The position numbers and the translations under genes were made by a program. A model generated the notes under the pieces. The model worked only from the letters and a program-made list of their open reading frames with translations. It made no database searches and was not told where the DNA came from. DNA of 64,000 bases from Variovorax sp. 54 (GTDB lineage Bacteria > Pseudomonadota > Gammaproteobacteria > Burkholderiales > Burkholderiaceae_C), in assembly GCF_002754375.1 (NCBI RefSeq), contig NZ_PEFF01000001.1:2232001-2296000 (forward strand), written 5' to 3'. Below, piece by piece: positions 16,732-25,045 of this stretch (its first letter is position 1; every line of letters begins with the position of its first letter).

Positions 16732-18093
16732 ATGCCTCTGCCCCGTGCGATGAAAAAGCCAGTGCATCGCCACTCCATGACGGGCCCACGTCGACTGGCG
16801 ACCGGTTGCATGCTCGCCATCAGCACCTGGTCTCCGCTACTCGCCGTCAGCGCCCCCGCCTCTTCCTCACCGCCTCCGCTAACGATGCTTGCCGGCACAC
16901 AGCAGGAGCTGTTGATCGAAAAGGGGGTTGATCGCATCGCTATCGCAAATGAAACAGTGGCCGGCGTCACTGTGACTCGCAAGGCACCAGGTACTCCAGC
17001 TGCGCGTCTGATCGTGACGGGGAAGGCGCCGGGCAGCACAACTCTCATGGTCTGGGAAAAAGGCCGTCCTGCCGCAACCACTTACACCATCGAAGTGCAG
17101 CGCCGCGATGCAAAACTGGAAGGGACACAGGACAGCGTCCCAGCCTATCAGCGAGCCCGGGACACCGTACTGTCGAGCCAGTCGGAAAAATCCACCGTCA
17201 TCGACCGTGCGACGGTTAATGTTCGCAGTCACACGGTGCAGGTCGAAGTCAAGGTCGTCGAGTTCAACCGCAGTGTGCTCAAACAGGCTGGCTTGAACAT
17301 CTTCAGTACGCGGGCAAATTCAAGTGGCTTCAGCTTCGGAGTCTTCACTCCGTCTTCTCTCAAATCCGCAAGCTTTGCTTCGAATGGATCCATTACCGGT
17401 GAGTACAACAACCCCTTAGCTCAAGCGTTCAGCTTGCTGCTCAATTTCGGAAAGTCCGGCATCGGATTGAACGTCGGATTCCTCGAAGGCAACGGCATGG
17501 CTCGCGTCCTCGCAGAGCCCACGTTGGTAGCGATGTCTGGCCAGAGCGCGAGCTTTCTCGCTGGTGGTGAATTGCCTGTTCCAGCGCCACAAGGCCTGGG
17601 CACCACGAGTATCGAATATAAGCCCTTCGGCATTGGGTTGACATTGACGCCGACCGTACTTTCCAACGATCGCATCGTTTTGAAAGTAGCACCGGAAGCT
17701 AGCGACTTGGATTACGCCAACTCCTTAAGCATCGGCGGTGTCGCTGTGCCAGCCATCACCACGCGACGAGCAGACACCACCGTCGAGCTGGGCGACGGCG
17801 AGAGTTTCATCATTGGGGGCTTGGTGAGTCGCACGACTTCGTCGAATGCGGAAAAGATCCCCTTGCTCGGCGACCTTCCCATCCTTGGCTCGTTCTTCAA
17901 GCAAAGCAAGTACCAGATGAGCGAAAAGGAACTGGTGATTTTGGTAACACCTCACCTCGTGAAGCCGATCGCACGTGATACCGATCTCGCGCCCTTCCTC
18001 CCAGGCGCATCTGAGCAACGCGATGGTGCCGTCTGGCGCTCCATTTTCTTGAGCACGCCCGGAAATACGGCCCTTCCTGGCTTCTCCCGTTGA
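16732..18093 (+). CDS. cpaC: Tad secretin CpaC/RcpA
   Basis: The protein has 453 residues. After a basic leader and signal segment (residues about 20-45) comes a pilus-secretin N-domain (ELLIEKGVDRIAIAN, then VTGKAPGSTTLMVWEKG) and the secretin core from about 150, with VEVKVVEFNRSVLKQAGLN, VLAEPTLVAMSGQSASFLAGGE and GDGESFIIGGLVSR. It forms the outer-membrane channel of the Tad pilus. The ribosome binding site AGGAAG precedes the chosen ATG; a second ATG lies six codons in. Confidence 0.94.
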   Translation: MPLPRAMKKPVHRHSMTGPRRLATGCMLAISTWSPLLAVSAPASSSPPPLTMLAGTQQELLIEKGVDRIAIANETVAGVTVTRKAPGTPAARLIVTGKAPGSTTLMVWEKGRPAATTYTIEVQRRDAKLEGTQDSVPAYQRARDTVLSSQSEKSTVIDRATVNVRSHTVQVEVKVVEFNRSVLKQAGLNIFSTRANSSGFSFGVFTPSSLKSASFASNGSITGEYNNPLAQAFSLLLNFGKSGIGLNVGFLEGNGMARVLAEPTLVAMSGQSASFLAGGELPVPAPQGLGTTSIEYKPFGIGLTLTPTVLSNDRIVLKVAPEASDLDYANSLSIGGVAVPAITTRRADTTVELGDGESFIIGGLVSRTTSSNAEKIPLLGDLPILGSFFKQSKYQMSEKELVILVTPHLVKPIARDTDLAPFLPGASEQRDGAVWRSIFLSTPGNTALPGFSR

Positions 18094-18133
18094 TCGACCA
18101 GACGCCCCATCTCTCACGAACAGCCACGGTGCC

Positions 18134-19417
18134 ATGAACGCCCCACGCGACAGCATTCCGGAAACGGGTACCGAGACCTACTTGTTCGCATCGAGCAACG
18201 GTAGTCACATCACATGGCTCACGGACGCACTGGGACGCCTTGGCTCGGTCGTCGCGCTCGGGCCAGATGCGAAGTCGATCGACGAGCGAATCGCCCTACT
18301 AAGTCCAGCAGCCATCTTCATCGATTTTTCATTCGATCACAGCGCCGAAGCCGCTCAACTCCAGCAGCGACTCAAGCGCGATTGGCCGATGCTTCCCGTG
18401 CTCGCCGCAGGCAGCTCGACGGAACCGGCGGCCATGCTCGCCGCGCTCCGTGCGGGAGTGGACGATTTCATCGACACGGCAGCCTCGCCACTCGAAGCGG
18501 TCAGTACATTGCGTGCACTGCTCGAGCGGCGCGGAAACCTACAGGGCGGAACGCGAGGCTGTACCCTCGCCCTGCTCGGCGCGCGTGCGGGGTTAGGTGT
18601 TTCAACACTTGCTACCAGCATGGCGATGGTCCTGAACGATCAATTGGGCCAAGCCCCTGTTCGGCCACCCGGACGGAGCGCGAGACATGGTGTCGCCTTG
18701 CTTGATCTCGGACTCCCGGCGCGCGACGGCCTTCTGTATCTCGACACCGAGAGCAGCTTCAGCTTCGTTGACGGTGTGCGAAATCTGCGTCGTCTCGATC
18801 AGACGCTGCTGCATACGGCACTTGCGCACCATGCCAGTGGCATTGCCGTACTCCCGCTTCCCGTGAGCCTCACGCAAATACGCGAGATCTCGCATGCCGA
18901 CTCCGTGGCATTGATCAAACGACTCAGCGACTTCTTCGACTTTCAGATCGCAGATCTGGGAGGCTTCTCCACCATCGACTTCGTTGCACAGACCGTACGA
19001 GAAGCTCAACACGGCTGGGTTGTTTGTGATCAAAGCATTGGTGGCATCGTTTCCACCGCCAGCATGCTCAAGGAGCTACGGACGCGCGGCGTGGAGACCG
19101 AGCGACTTTCATTGGTGGTCAACAAGTTCGACAGCCACGTCGGCCTTTCGGCCAAGGACATCGCCGAGCGCCTCGAATTGCCCTTGCGCCATATCCTCCC
19201 TGCCCGCGGCACACAACTGCTGGCAGCCGCCAGTCGTGGCGAGATGCTGATCCGAACCGCTCGCAATGACCCGTACTCACAAGCTGTTTCCGGGCTTGCT
19301 CGCAGCTTGCGCCATGAATACATGTCCGCCTCGGGCGAACCGCCCGCCAAAGATCCCCGTTGGGTGACTTTGATGTCTCAAATCACCGGCTTCTGGAAGA
19401 GCTCTAGTCAAGGTTGA
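18134..19417 (+). CDS. tadZ: TadZ/CpaE localisation ATPase-like protein
   Basis: The protein has 427 residues. An N-terminal receiver-like domain (about 15-135) is followed by a ParA/MinD-like domain. The expected Walker A is degenerate: GARAGLGVST at about residues 149-158, with no P-loop lysine. Atypical P-loops are known in TadZ proteins, which place the pilus machine at the pole rather than partition DNA. The C-terminal half keeps ParA-like strands (WVVCDQSIGGIVSTASML, LSLVVNKFD). The gene is eight bases before tadA. Confidence 0.9.
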   Translation: MNAPRDSIPETGTETYLFASSNGSHITWLTDALGRLGSVVALGPDAKSIDERIALLSPAAIFIDFSFDHSAEAAQLQQRLKRDWPMLPVLAAGSSTEPAAMLAALRAGVDDFIDTAASPLEAVSTLRALLERRGNLQGGTRGCTLALLGARAGLGVSTLATSMAMVLNDQLGQAPVRPPGRSARHGVALLDLGLPARDGLLYLDTESSFSFVDGVRNLRRLDQTLLHTALAHHASGIAVLPLPVSLTQIREISHADSVALIKRLSDFFDFQIADLGGFSTIDFVAQTVREAQHGWVVCDQSIGGIVSTASMLKELRTRGVETERLSLVVNKFDSHVGLSAKDIAERLELPLRHILPARGTQLLAAASRGEMLIRTARNDPYSQAVSGLARSLRHEYMSASGEPPAKDPRWVTLMSQITGFWKSSSQG

Positions 19418-19424
19418 ACCGCCC

Positions 19425-20738
19425 ATGTCCACCGATATCGAATTTGCCGACGATGACCAGGCGTTCATCAATTCACAGCAGTTCCAGGACATCAAGAGCT
19501 GGACGCACGATCACCTGTTGAGTCGCATCGAGGAGCTGGGCGCGGAGTTCGGCCGTTGGTCTCGCGCTTCGATCCAGCAGTTTGTCGAACTCGAAGTAGA
19601 CAGCTTCGTGCGTCTACGGCGTGTGCCAATCAACGACCGTGAGATGCAGCTCATTGCTGATGCACTCACGAAGGAACTCGCGGGCTTCGGCCCGCTTGAG
19701 GACCTGCTGAACGATCCGGCTGTCGAGGACATCCTGATCAACGGCTACCAGAACGTCTACGTGTCTCGCCACGGCATTCTGGAGCGCGAATCGCTGCGTT
19801 TCACTGACTCCGAACACGTGATGCGAATCGTGCGGCGTATTCTCGCGCCGCTCGGTCGTCGGCTCGACGAGGCCAATCCCATGGTAGATGCCCGCCTCCC
19901 CGACGGAGGCCGCATCAACGTCATCATCGAACCGCTTGCCATCGACGGCTTGTCAGTATCGATCCGCAAGTTTCGCAAGGACCCACTCACACCTGCCGAC
20001 CTTGTCAAACTCGGCACTTTCGATGCAGGCATGGCGCAACTGCTGGAGATCGCGGTTCGGTCACGTTGCAATATCCTCGTGAGCGGCGGCACCAGCTCCG
20101 GCAAGACCTCATTACTCAATGCATTGGCCAGCTTCATCCCCTCGAGCGAGCGCGTCATCACGATCGAAGACACGGCGGAACTCTCGCTGAGAACCAGCCA
20201 TGTGGTCCGACTCGAAAGCCGACCCGGTGGATTCGACGGCACAGGCGTGGTCTCAATCCGAGATTTGCTGCGCAACAGCTTGCGCATGCGCCCCGACCGC
20301 ATCATTGTTGGAGAAGTCCGCGGTGCCGAGGTGATCGAGATGATGCAGGCAATGAATACGGGCCATGAAGGCTCGATGGGAACGATCCACGCGAGTTCAC
20401 CGCGTGAGTGTCTTTATCGGCTCGAAATGCTCGCGGGCTTTGCGGGGTACCAAGGCAGCGAAGTGAGTCTGCGCAGACAAATCGCCAATGCCATCGACTT
20501 CATCGTGCAAATTGGTCGACTGTCGGGAGGTCAGCGCCGCATCCTTTCGCTCAGTGAAGTCACGGGCGTTAACGACAACGTCGTAGCAATGCAGGAGTTG
20601 TATCGCTACGAACCTGTGCTCTCTCCTGACGGGGAAGAACGCGACCGATGGGTGTCGCTCGGCATCGCTCCTCACTCCCCAAAGATTACCCGCTTCAGGC
20701 AGACGCTGGCCCGCCATCAGGGAGACCAACGTGCGTGA
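19425..20738 (+). CDS. tadA: Tad pilus assembly ATPase TadA/CpaF
   Basis: The protein has 437 residues. It is a secretion ATPase of the GspE/VirB11 superfamily that powers Flp assembly. The Walker A GGTSSGKTS is near residues 218-226; VITIEDTAELSL forms the Asp box; MRPDRIIVGEVRGAE is the Walker B; and GHEGSMGTIHA is the His box. The N-terminal all-alpha domain with FGPLEDLLNDPAVEDILING is typical of CpaF. It is cytoplasmic and docks on TadB/TadC. Confidence 0.96.
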   Translation: MSTDIEFADDDQAFINSQQFQDIKSWTHDHLLSRIEELGAEFGRWSRASIQQFVELEVDSFVRLRRVPINDREMQLIADALTKELAGFGPLEDLLNDPAVEDILINGYQNVYVSRHGILERESLRFTDSEHVMRIVRRILAPLGRRLDEANPMVDARLPDGGRINVIIEPLAIDGLSVSIRKFRKDPLTPADLVKLGTFDAGMAQLLEIAVRSRCNILVSGGTSSGKTSLLNALASFIPSSERVITIEDTAELSLRTSHVVRLESRPGGFDGTGVVSIRDLLRNSLRMRPDRIIVGEVRGAEVIEMMQAMNTGHEGSMGTIHASSPRECLYRLEMLAGFAGYQGSEVSLRRQIANAIDFIVQIGRLSGGQRRILSLSEVTGVNDNVVAMQELYRYEPVLSPDGEERDRWVSLGIAPHSPKITRFRQTLARHQGDQRA

Positions 20739-21723
20739 GGCCATGCTCGTCATGGCTGCAATCGCCCTGTTGCTCGCAGCAGCAGGACTGCTGCTGTGGC
20801 AATGGTCGGGCAAGCTCAAGTCTCGGCGAACAACCGATCGCTATTTGGCTCAGCAAATTCATGCCCCCACCAAAACCGAAGCACCGGAGGTCATGCCGTT
20901 GCAAAGTCCTTCGGTCGACAACACAAGTGGACTTCTGACCGACCCCTGGACCGCCGCCGCAACAGCAGAGGCAGCAGCCGCACCTCGACAAGGCCGACTG
21001 CAGGCGCTTCTTCCCGGGTGGCTCGAAGGCGTCATCTCCTCGCGCACGCTGGTACTTGGCTTTCTGGCAATTGGCGGGCTGTGTGCGGTAGCGGCGGGCG
21101 TCGGGGGCCCACCGACGGCACTGGGAGCGCTGATCCTCCTGCTCATCCTGGCAGTCTTCGCGATCTGGCTTCGACTGCAGAAGCACAGGCGCCAACTGAT
21201 CAGCCAGCTTCCGCCGTATATCGATGCAATGGTTCGTCTGATCACCATAGGGAACTCCACACAAGCATCATTTCAGCTAGCCATCGCGACAACAAATGCA
21301 CCTCTGCGCGCTTACCTTGAGCGCGCAGCCAGTCTGGTGCGCGCTGGCATGGACCTCGATCGCGCTCTACACCAGACCGCCACCTACGCACGCATTGAAG
21401 AGATATATCTTCTCGCCTCGATTTTGGGACTTGGCGTCCGCTATGGCGGGCGCTCCGACCTCCTTCTAGAGCGTGTCGGCAACTTCATGCGTGATCGCGA
21501 ACAGGCCGAACACGAACTCGTCGCTATGTCTTCCGAGACACGACTTTCCGCGTGGATTCTCGGTGTGCTTCCTGTGGGCGTTGGATTAGCGATCGTGATG
21601 CTGAACCCCGACTACTTTATGCGTATGTGGCAAGACAGCACAGGACAGATGCTGGTCTTCGGTGCGGTTGGCCTGCAATTGCTGGGAGCCGTACTTCTCT
21701 ATCGCTTGGCGAGGTTGACATGA
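20731..21723 (+). CDS. tadB: Tad pilus inner-membrane protein TadB
   Basis: The protein has 330 residues. The GTG start at 20731 overlaps tadA by 8 bases and has GGAG seven bases upstream; an ATG at 20743 is an alternative. A membrane segment at the N-terminus, a variable stretch and a second hydrophobic pair (about 95-150) are followed by a type II secretion F domain (PYIDAMVRLITIGNSTQASF) and two C-terminal membrane segments. It forms the platform with TadC. Confidence 0.93.
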   Translation: MREAMLVMAAIALLLAAAGLLLWQWSGKLKSRRTTDRYLAQQIHAPTKTEAPEVMPLQSPSVDNTSGLLTDPWTAAATAEAAAAPRQGRLQALLPGWLEGVISSRTLVLGFLAIGGLCAVAAGVGGPPTALGALILLLILAVFAIWLRLQKHRRQLISQLPPYIDAMVRLITIGNSTQASFQLAIATTNAPLRAYLERAASLVRAGMDLDRALHQTATYARIEEIYLLASILGLGVRYGGRSDLLLERVGNFMRDREQAEHELVAMSSETRLSAWILGVLPVGVGLAIVMLNPDYFMRMWQDSTGQMLVFGAVGLQLLGAVLLYRLARLT

Positions 21724-22685
21724 GTTTCACCCCAGTCCAACTACTCACCCTGAGCCTGGCACTGCTCGCCGTCGCATTTCTAGTTGTGGCTGGCTCGCTG
21801 ATCACGAATGAGTTCCTCCGAGCTCGCCGCAGTCAAGCCATCAGCCGCGCGATACTTCGAGGAGCGGCGACGCAGCCCACGGAAACTGTCGAGCCCTTGC
21901 AGGATTCTCTTGAAGCAGCAGGCATTCTTTCGGATATCGACCTACCTTTGCACTGGCTGAACACGCGTGTTGGCCGAGCCTTGGTGACGGACGAAGACCG
22001 TCGGCTGGTCGATCAGTGCGGACTTTCGACCCAGCGAGCCCAACTGGCGTTTCTCGTGACCCGCATCGTGCTCGCCCTCCTTCTTCCGCTTCTTGCCTAT
22101 GTATTCGGTGTAGCCACTTCTTCGGAGCGCTCCGGCATTGCAACGCTGGCTTGCTCCTTCGTTTTCGGCTTCATGGCGCCCAAATGGGCGTTGGCTTGGT
22201 ACGCCGGGAAACGACGTGAAAAAGTGGCTCAGGAACTACCTCTCTTCGTCGACCTGCTTCGTCTACTGCAGGGCGTTGGCTTGAGTCTCGACCAAAGCCT
22301 GCAGATCATGGCAACAGATTTCTCGCACGTGCTACGCGTACTCGGCCACGAGCTCACTATTGCCAATCGGCAATACAGTCGGGGACGGACTCGCGAGCAC
22401 TCTCTGCAGCGCCTGGCCACGCTGCATAGCAACGAGAACCTTCGCGGCCTTGTTTCCCTGCTCGTGCAGGTGGATCGCCACGGTGGTGCGGTGCAAGAGC
22501 CGCTGCGTCAATTCAGCGAGCGACTGCGAGAGCATCGGCGCTCGGAGATGAAGGAACGCATTGGAAAGATCACCGTCAAGATGACCGGCATCATGGTGAC
22601 GACTCTGCTTCCGGCTCTGGTCATCGTGACGGCTGGGCCAGGCTTTCTCGCAGTCATCCGATCGGTAGGAGCACTTACCAAATGA
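21720..22685 (+). CDS. tadC: Tad pilus inner-membrane protein TadC
   Basis: The protein has 321 residues. The start at 21720 overlaps the tadB stop as ATGA, with GAGG before it. It has one N-terminal membrane segment, two in the middle (about 110-160) and one at the C-terminus. The F domain (QELPLFVDLLRLLQGVGLSLDQSLQIM) matches the TadC family. It is the second platform subunit, regularly found after tadB. Confidence 0.93.
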   Translation: MSFTPVQLLTLSLALLAVAFLVVAGSLITNEFLRARRSQAISRAILRGAATQPTETVEPLQDSLEAAGILSDIDLPLHWLNTRVGRALVTDEDRRLVDQCGLSTQRAQLAFLVTRIVLALLLPLLAYVFGVATSSERSGIATLACSFVFGFMAPKWALAWYAGKRREKVAQELPLFVDLLRLLQGVGLSLDQSLQIMATDFSHVLRVLGHELTIANRQYSRGRTREHSLQRLATLHSNENLRGLVSLLVQVDRHGGAVQEPLRQFSERLREHRRSEMKERIGKITVKMTGIMVTTLLPALVIVTAGPGFLAVIRSVGALTK

Positions 22686-23656
22686 AAAATTGCTACAGCA
22701 ATGCTGCGAGCCGTCGCCAAGGATCGCGTGTATCTGGTTGGCGACTGGCTGGCATAGGCGGGAGCCTCGTTCTCACACTTCTGATCGTGGGTTGCGCTGC
22801 GCCGAAGGACCAGTATCTCGGCGCATTCGAAGCCCAGCAGCGCATGGCCGCAGAAGACGCGGCTGCGTCCAAAGCCGGTGCGAATGTCGACTCGCAGGGG
22901 ACCTACCTAAAATTGATCGAGCAGATGCAACGCGAGGGTCTCTGGTTTGCCTCACTTGCACATATTGATGCACTCGAACAGCGATGGGGCTCATCGCCTG
23001 AGACCCATCGTGCCCGGGCAGATGCTCTGCGTAACACAGGGCAGCTATCTCAAAGCGAAGAGTTCTACGGCCGACTGCGCGGAACGCCACTAGAAAGTGC
23101 CGCCTACCATGGCCTCGGACTGCTGGCTGGCGCGCGGGCCGACTTTGCCGAAGCGGTGAATTATCTTCAGAAGGCACAACAACGCAGTCCGACAGACGCC
23201 GTGCTCCTCAATGATCTCGGCTACGCCAACTTGCGCGCCGGCCGTATCGCTGAAGCGCGCTTGCCACTCATGCAAGCGATGCAGCTTCAGCCGGACAATT
23301 CCCAAGCGCAAGCCAATCTGGCGCTCTACCTTGAGGCCAGCGGACAGAAGGAGCAGGCTGCAGCGCTGATGGAGGCTCGTCGCATGCCCGCGGCGACACG
23401 CGCCGCGATACGAGATGCCGCACGGCAACTCCCGAACACCAAACCCTCGCAGCTTGGAAACAATTCGCCTTTCCCTGCCCTCGCCGGCACGCCCAGCACG
23501 CCTGACGATGGAACGACGCCACTGGCGCTGAAGCGTTCACGCTGGTCCAGCAATCTTCGCGAGTCACCCAGGACGATCTCCACTCCAGATTCCGAGCCTG
23601 TTTCGACCGCAGCGACAGCCTTGCCATCCATCTCACTTTCGCGAGGTACACCATGA
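22682..23656 (+). CDS. tadD: TadD-like TPR lipoprotein
   Basis: The protein has 324 residues. The start overlaps tadC as ATGA. A long basic leader and hydrophobic core end in the lipobox LIVGC (Cys at about 38), so it is a lipoprotein. Three or four TPR-like helix pairs follow (about 70-240), including PTDAVLLNDLGYANLRAGRIAEA. The Ser/Pro/Thr-rich tail is probably disordered. TadD-type proteins assist secretin assembly, acting as pilotin-like factors. Confidence 0.88.
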   Translation: MKNCYSNAASRRQGSRVSGWRLAGIGGSLVLTLLIVGCAAPKDQYLGAFEAQQRMAAEDAAASKAGANVDSQGTYLKLIEQMQREGLWFASLAHIDALEQRWGSSPETHRARADALRNTGQLSQSEEFYGRLRGTPLESAAYHGLGLLAGARADFAEAVNYLQKAQQRSPTDAVLLNDLGYANLRAGRIAEARLPLMQAMQLQPDNSQAQANLALYLEASGQKEQAAALMEARRMPAATRAAIRDAARQLPNTKPSQLGNNSPFPALAGTPSTPDDGTTPLALKRSRWSSNLRESPRTISTPDSEPVSTAATALPSISLSRGTP

Positions 23657-24015
23657 GCCCTTTCTCTTCAAAAAGCCGCGTGCTCTGCCAACGCCTTTGC
23701 ATCGCCGCCGCCCTCGTCGGTTTTGGTTCTCCCGGACTTGCCCAATCTTCTGGAACAGGGAGTGCCCCCATTCAACCGGAATCATCGAGCCCTCTCGTCC
23801 CCCCCGAAAATCCGGCTGATCCTACGGAGCTTCAAGTGGGCGACGCCACGCAATCGCTGATGTACTGGCAACGCACAGCGGCCATCGCATCGCCCACGCC
23901 TCGTCCAATACCCGGCCCGATCGCGTATCGAAGCTATGAGCGCTACCTCAAGAGCTTTGAGCATCCGATTCCGGAGCACTTCAATTCGACGGTCAAGACA
24001 AAGACCGGCAATTGA
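23653..24015 (+). CDS. DUF3613 protein of the Tad locus
   Basis: The protein has 120 residues. The start overlaps tadD as ATGA. A signal peptide ends near GLAQS. The core GDATQSLMYWQRTAAIASPTPRPIPG and the following YRSYERYLKSFEHPIPE match the DUF3613 family, which is almost always found inside tad operons. It is a small periplasmic protein of unknown job. Confidence 0.85.
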   Translation: MSPFSSKSRVLCQRLCIAAALVGFGSPGLAQSSGTGSAPIQPESSSPLVPPENPADPTELQVGDATQSLMYWQRTAAIASPTPRPIPGPIAYRSYERYLKSFEHPIPEHFNSTVKTKTGN

Positions 24016-24047
24016 CCGGCAACGTCCCAAGCCTGCGTGGATCAAGC

Positions 24048-24548
24048 ATGAGCCCTCGGATCGCAAGCCCCATGAAAATCGGCCACGCTGGCGTACCGGC
24101 TCGCGGACAACGAGGGGTCTATGCCATCGAGTTCGCGCTGGTGTTCCTGATCTTCTTCGCCGTGCTCTACGCCATCATCTGCTACGGCATCATCTTCACG
24201 CTCCGTTTCGGACTTCAGAATGCAGCTGAGGATGGCGCACGCGCCGCCCTGCGCTATCAAAGTACTCTTCCCGCGCGCGAAACGGAAGCACGGGAGATTG
24301 CACGACAACGAGCCAGCGGTTGGCTGCCAGTGGCACCGACGGTGACGGCCACGGCGTGCCAAGTCGGCACGACCAACTGCACTGCTGCGACTCGAACCTG
24401 CACAGCCCTGTGGACTCAACGCTGTCAGATGGTCGTCACGGTCAGGCTCGACGGACTGCGCGCGGTCCTTCCACCACTGCCAAGCTTCGCAGCCCCCGAT
24501 ACTCTGGTCGGTCGTGCCAGCATGCTGCTGGACGGGAGATCACCATGA
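24048..24548 (+). CDS. tadE: TadE-like pseudopilin (first)
   Basis: The protein has 166 residues if it starts at the ATG at 24048. A TTG at 24012 that overlaps the previous stop and an ATG at 24072 are also possible. The pseudopilin motif is RGVYAIEFALVFLIFF, with Glu at +5 after the Gly cleavage site, then one membrane helix and a periplasmic domain with several cysteines (CQVGTTNCTAATRTCTALWTQRC region). It is a minor subunit of the Tad pilus. Confidence 0.88.
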   Translation: MSPRIASPMKIGHAGVPARGQRGVYAIEFALVFLIFFAVLYAIICYGIIFTLRFGLQNAAEDGARAALRYQSTLPARETEAREIARQRASGWLPVAPTVTATACQVGTTNCTAATRTCTALWTQRCQMVVTVRLDGLRAVLPPLPSFAAPDTLVGRASMLLDGRSP

Positions 24549-25033
24549 ACGTCCGCACGCGCTTCATCTTGACGCGACGAGGCGGTGCAATCCGCATCCA
24601 GCGCGGAGTTGCGGCCATCGAGTTTGCGTTGGTCTTTTCGATGCTCATCCTGGTGCTCTACGGCATCGCGACCTTCGGCGCTGTCCTCTATATCCAACAG
24701 GCGATTGCACGCGCGGCAGAAGATGGTGCTCGCGTGGCATCCATGCGTCCGACATCGACCGAGCTGCAGCAAAACATCATTGATGTCGTGCGCGACTCTC
24801 TGGCGGAATCGCTCGTTGTGCCAAGTCTGCAGAACGCCAATACCGCCGCCAGACGAACTTGGATCGCCAACAACGTCGGCGTCACAGTCGACCTTCCAGG
24901 CACTCAGGTGGTGGTCAAAGTCAAGTATCCGTATGGCGCGAACCGTCTTCTGCCCACAATTCCACTGGTTGATACCAGTCGCTGGATGCCCAGTGAGCTC
25001 AAGACCCAGGCAACGGCGGCGCGCAAAACCTAG
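24545..25033 (+). CDS. tadF: TadE/TadF-like pseudopilin (second)
   Basis: The protein has 162 residues. ATG at 24545 overlaps the previous stop as ATGA; the frame is open further upstream, but this overlap fixes the start. The pseudopilin motif is QRGVAAIEFALVFSMLILVL, followed by one membrane helix, then AIARAAEDGARVASM, similar to the first TadE-like protein. Both are probably cleaved by TadV. Confidence 0.88.
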   Translation: MNVRTRFILTRRGGAIRIQRGVAAIEFALVFSMLILVLYGIATFGAVLYIQQAIARAAEDGARVASMRPTSTELQQNIIDVVRDSLAESLVVPSLQNANTAARRTWIANNVGVTVDLPGTQVVVKVKYPYGANRLLPTIPLVDTSRWMPSELKTQATAARKT

Positions 25034-25045
25034 GGGACTTACGGC

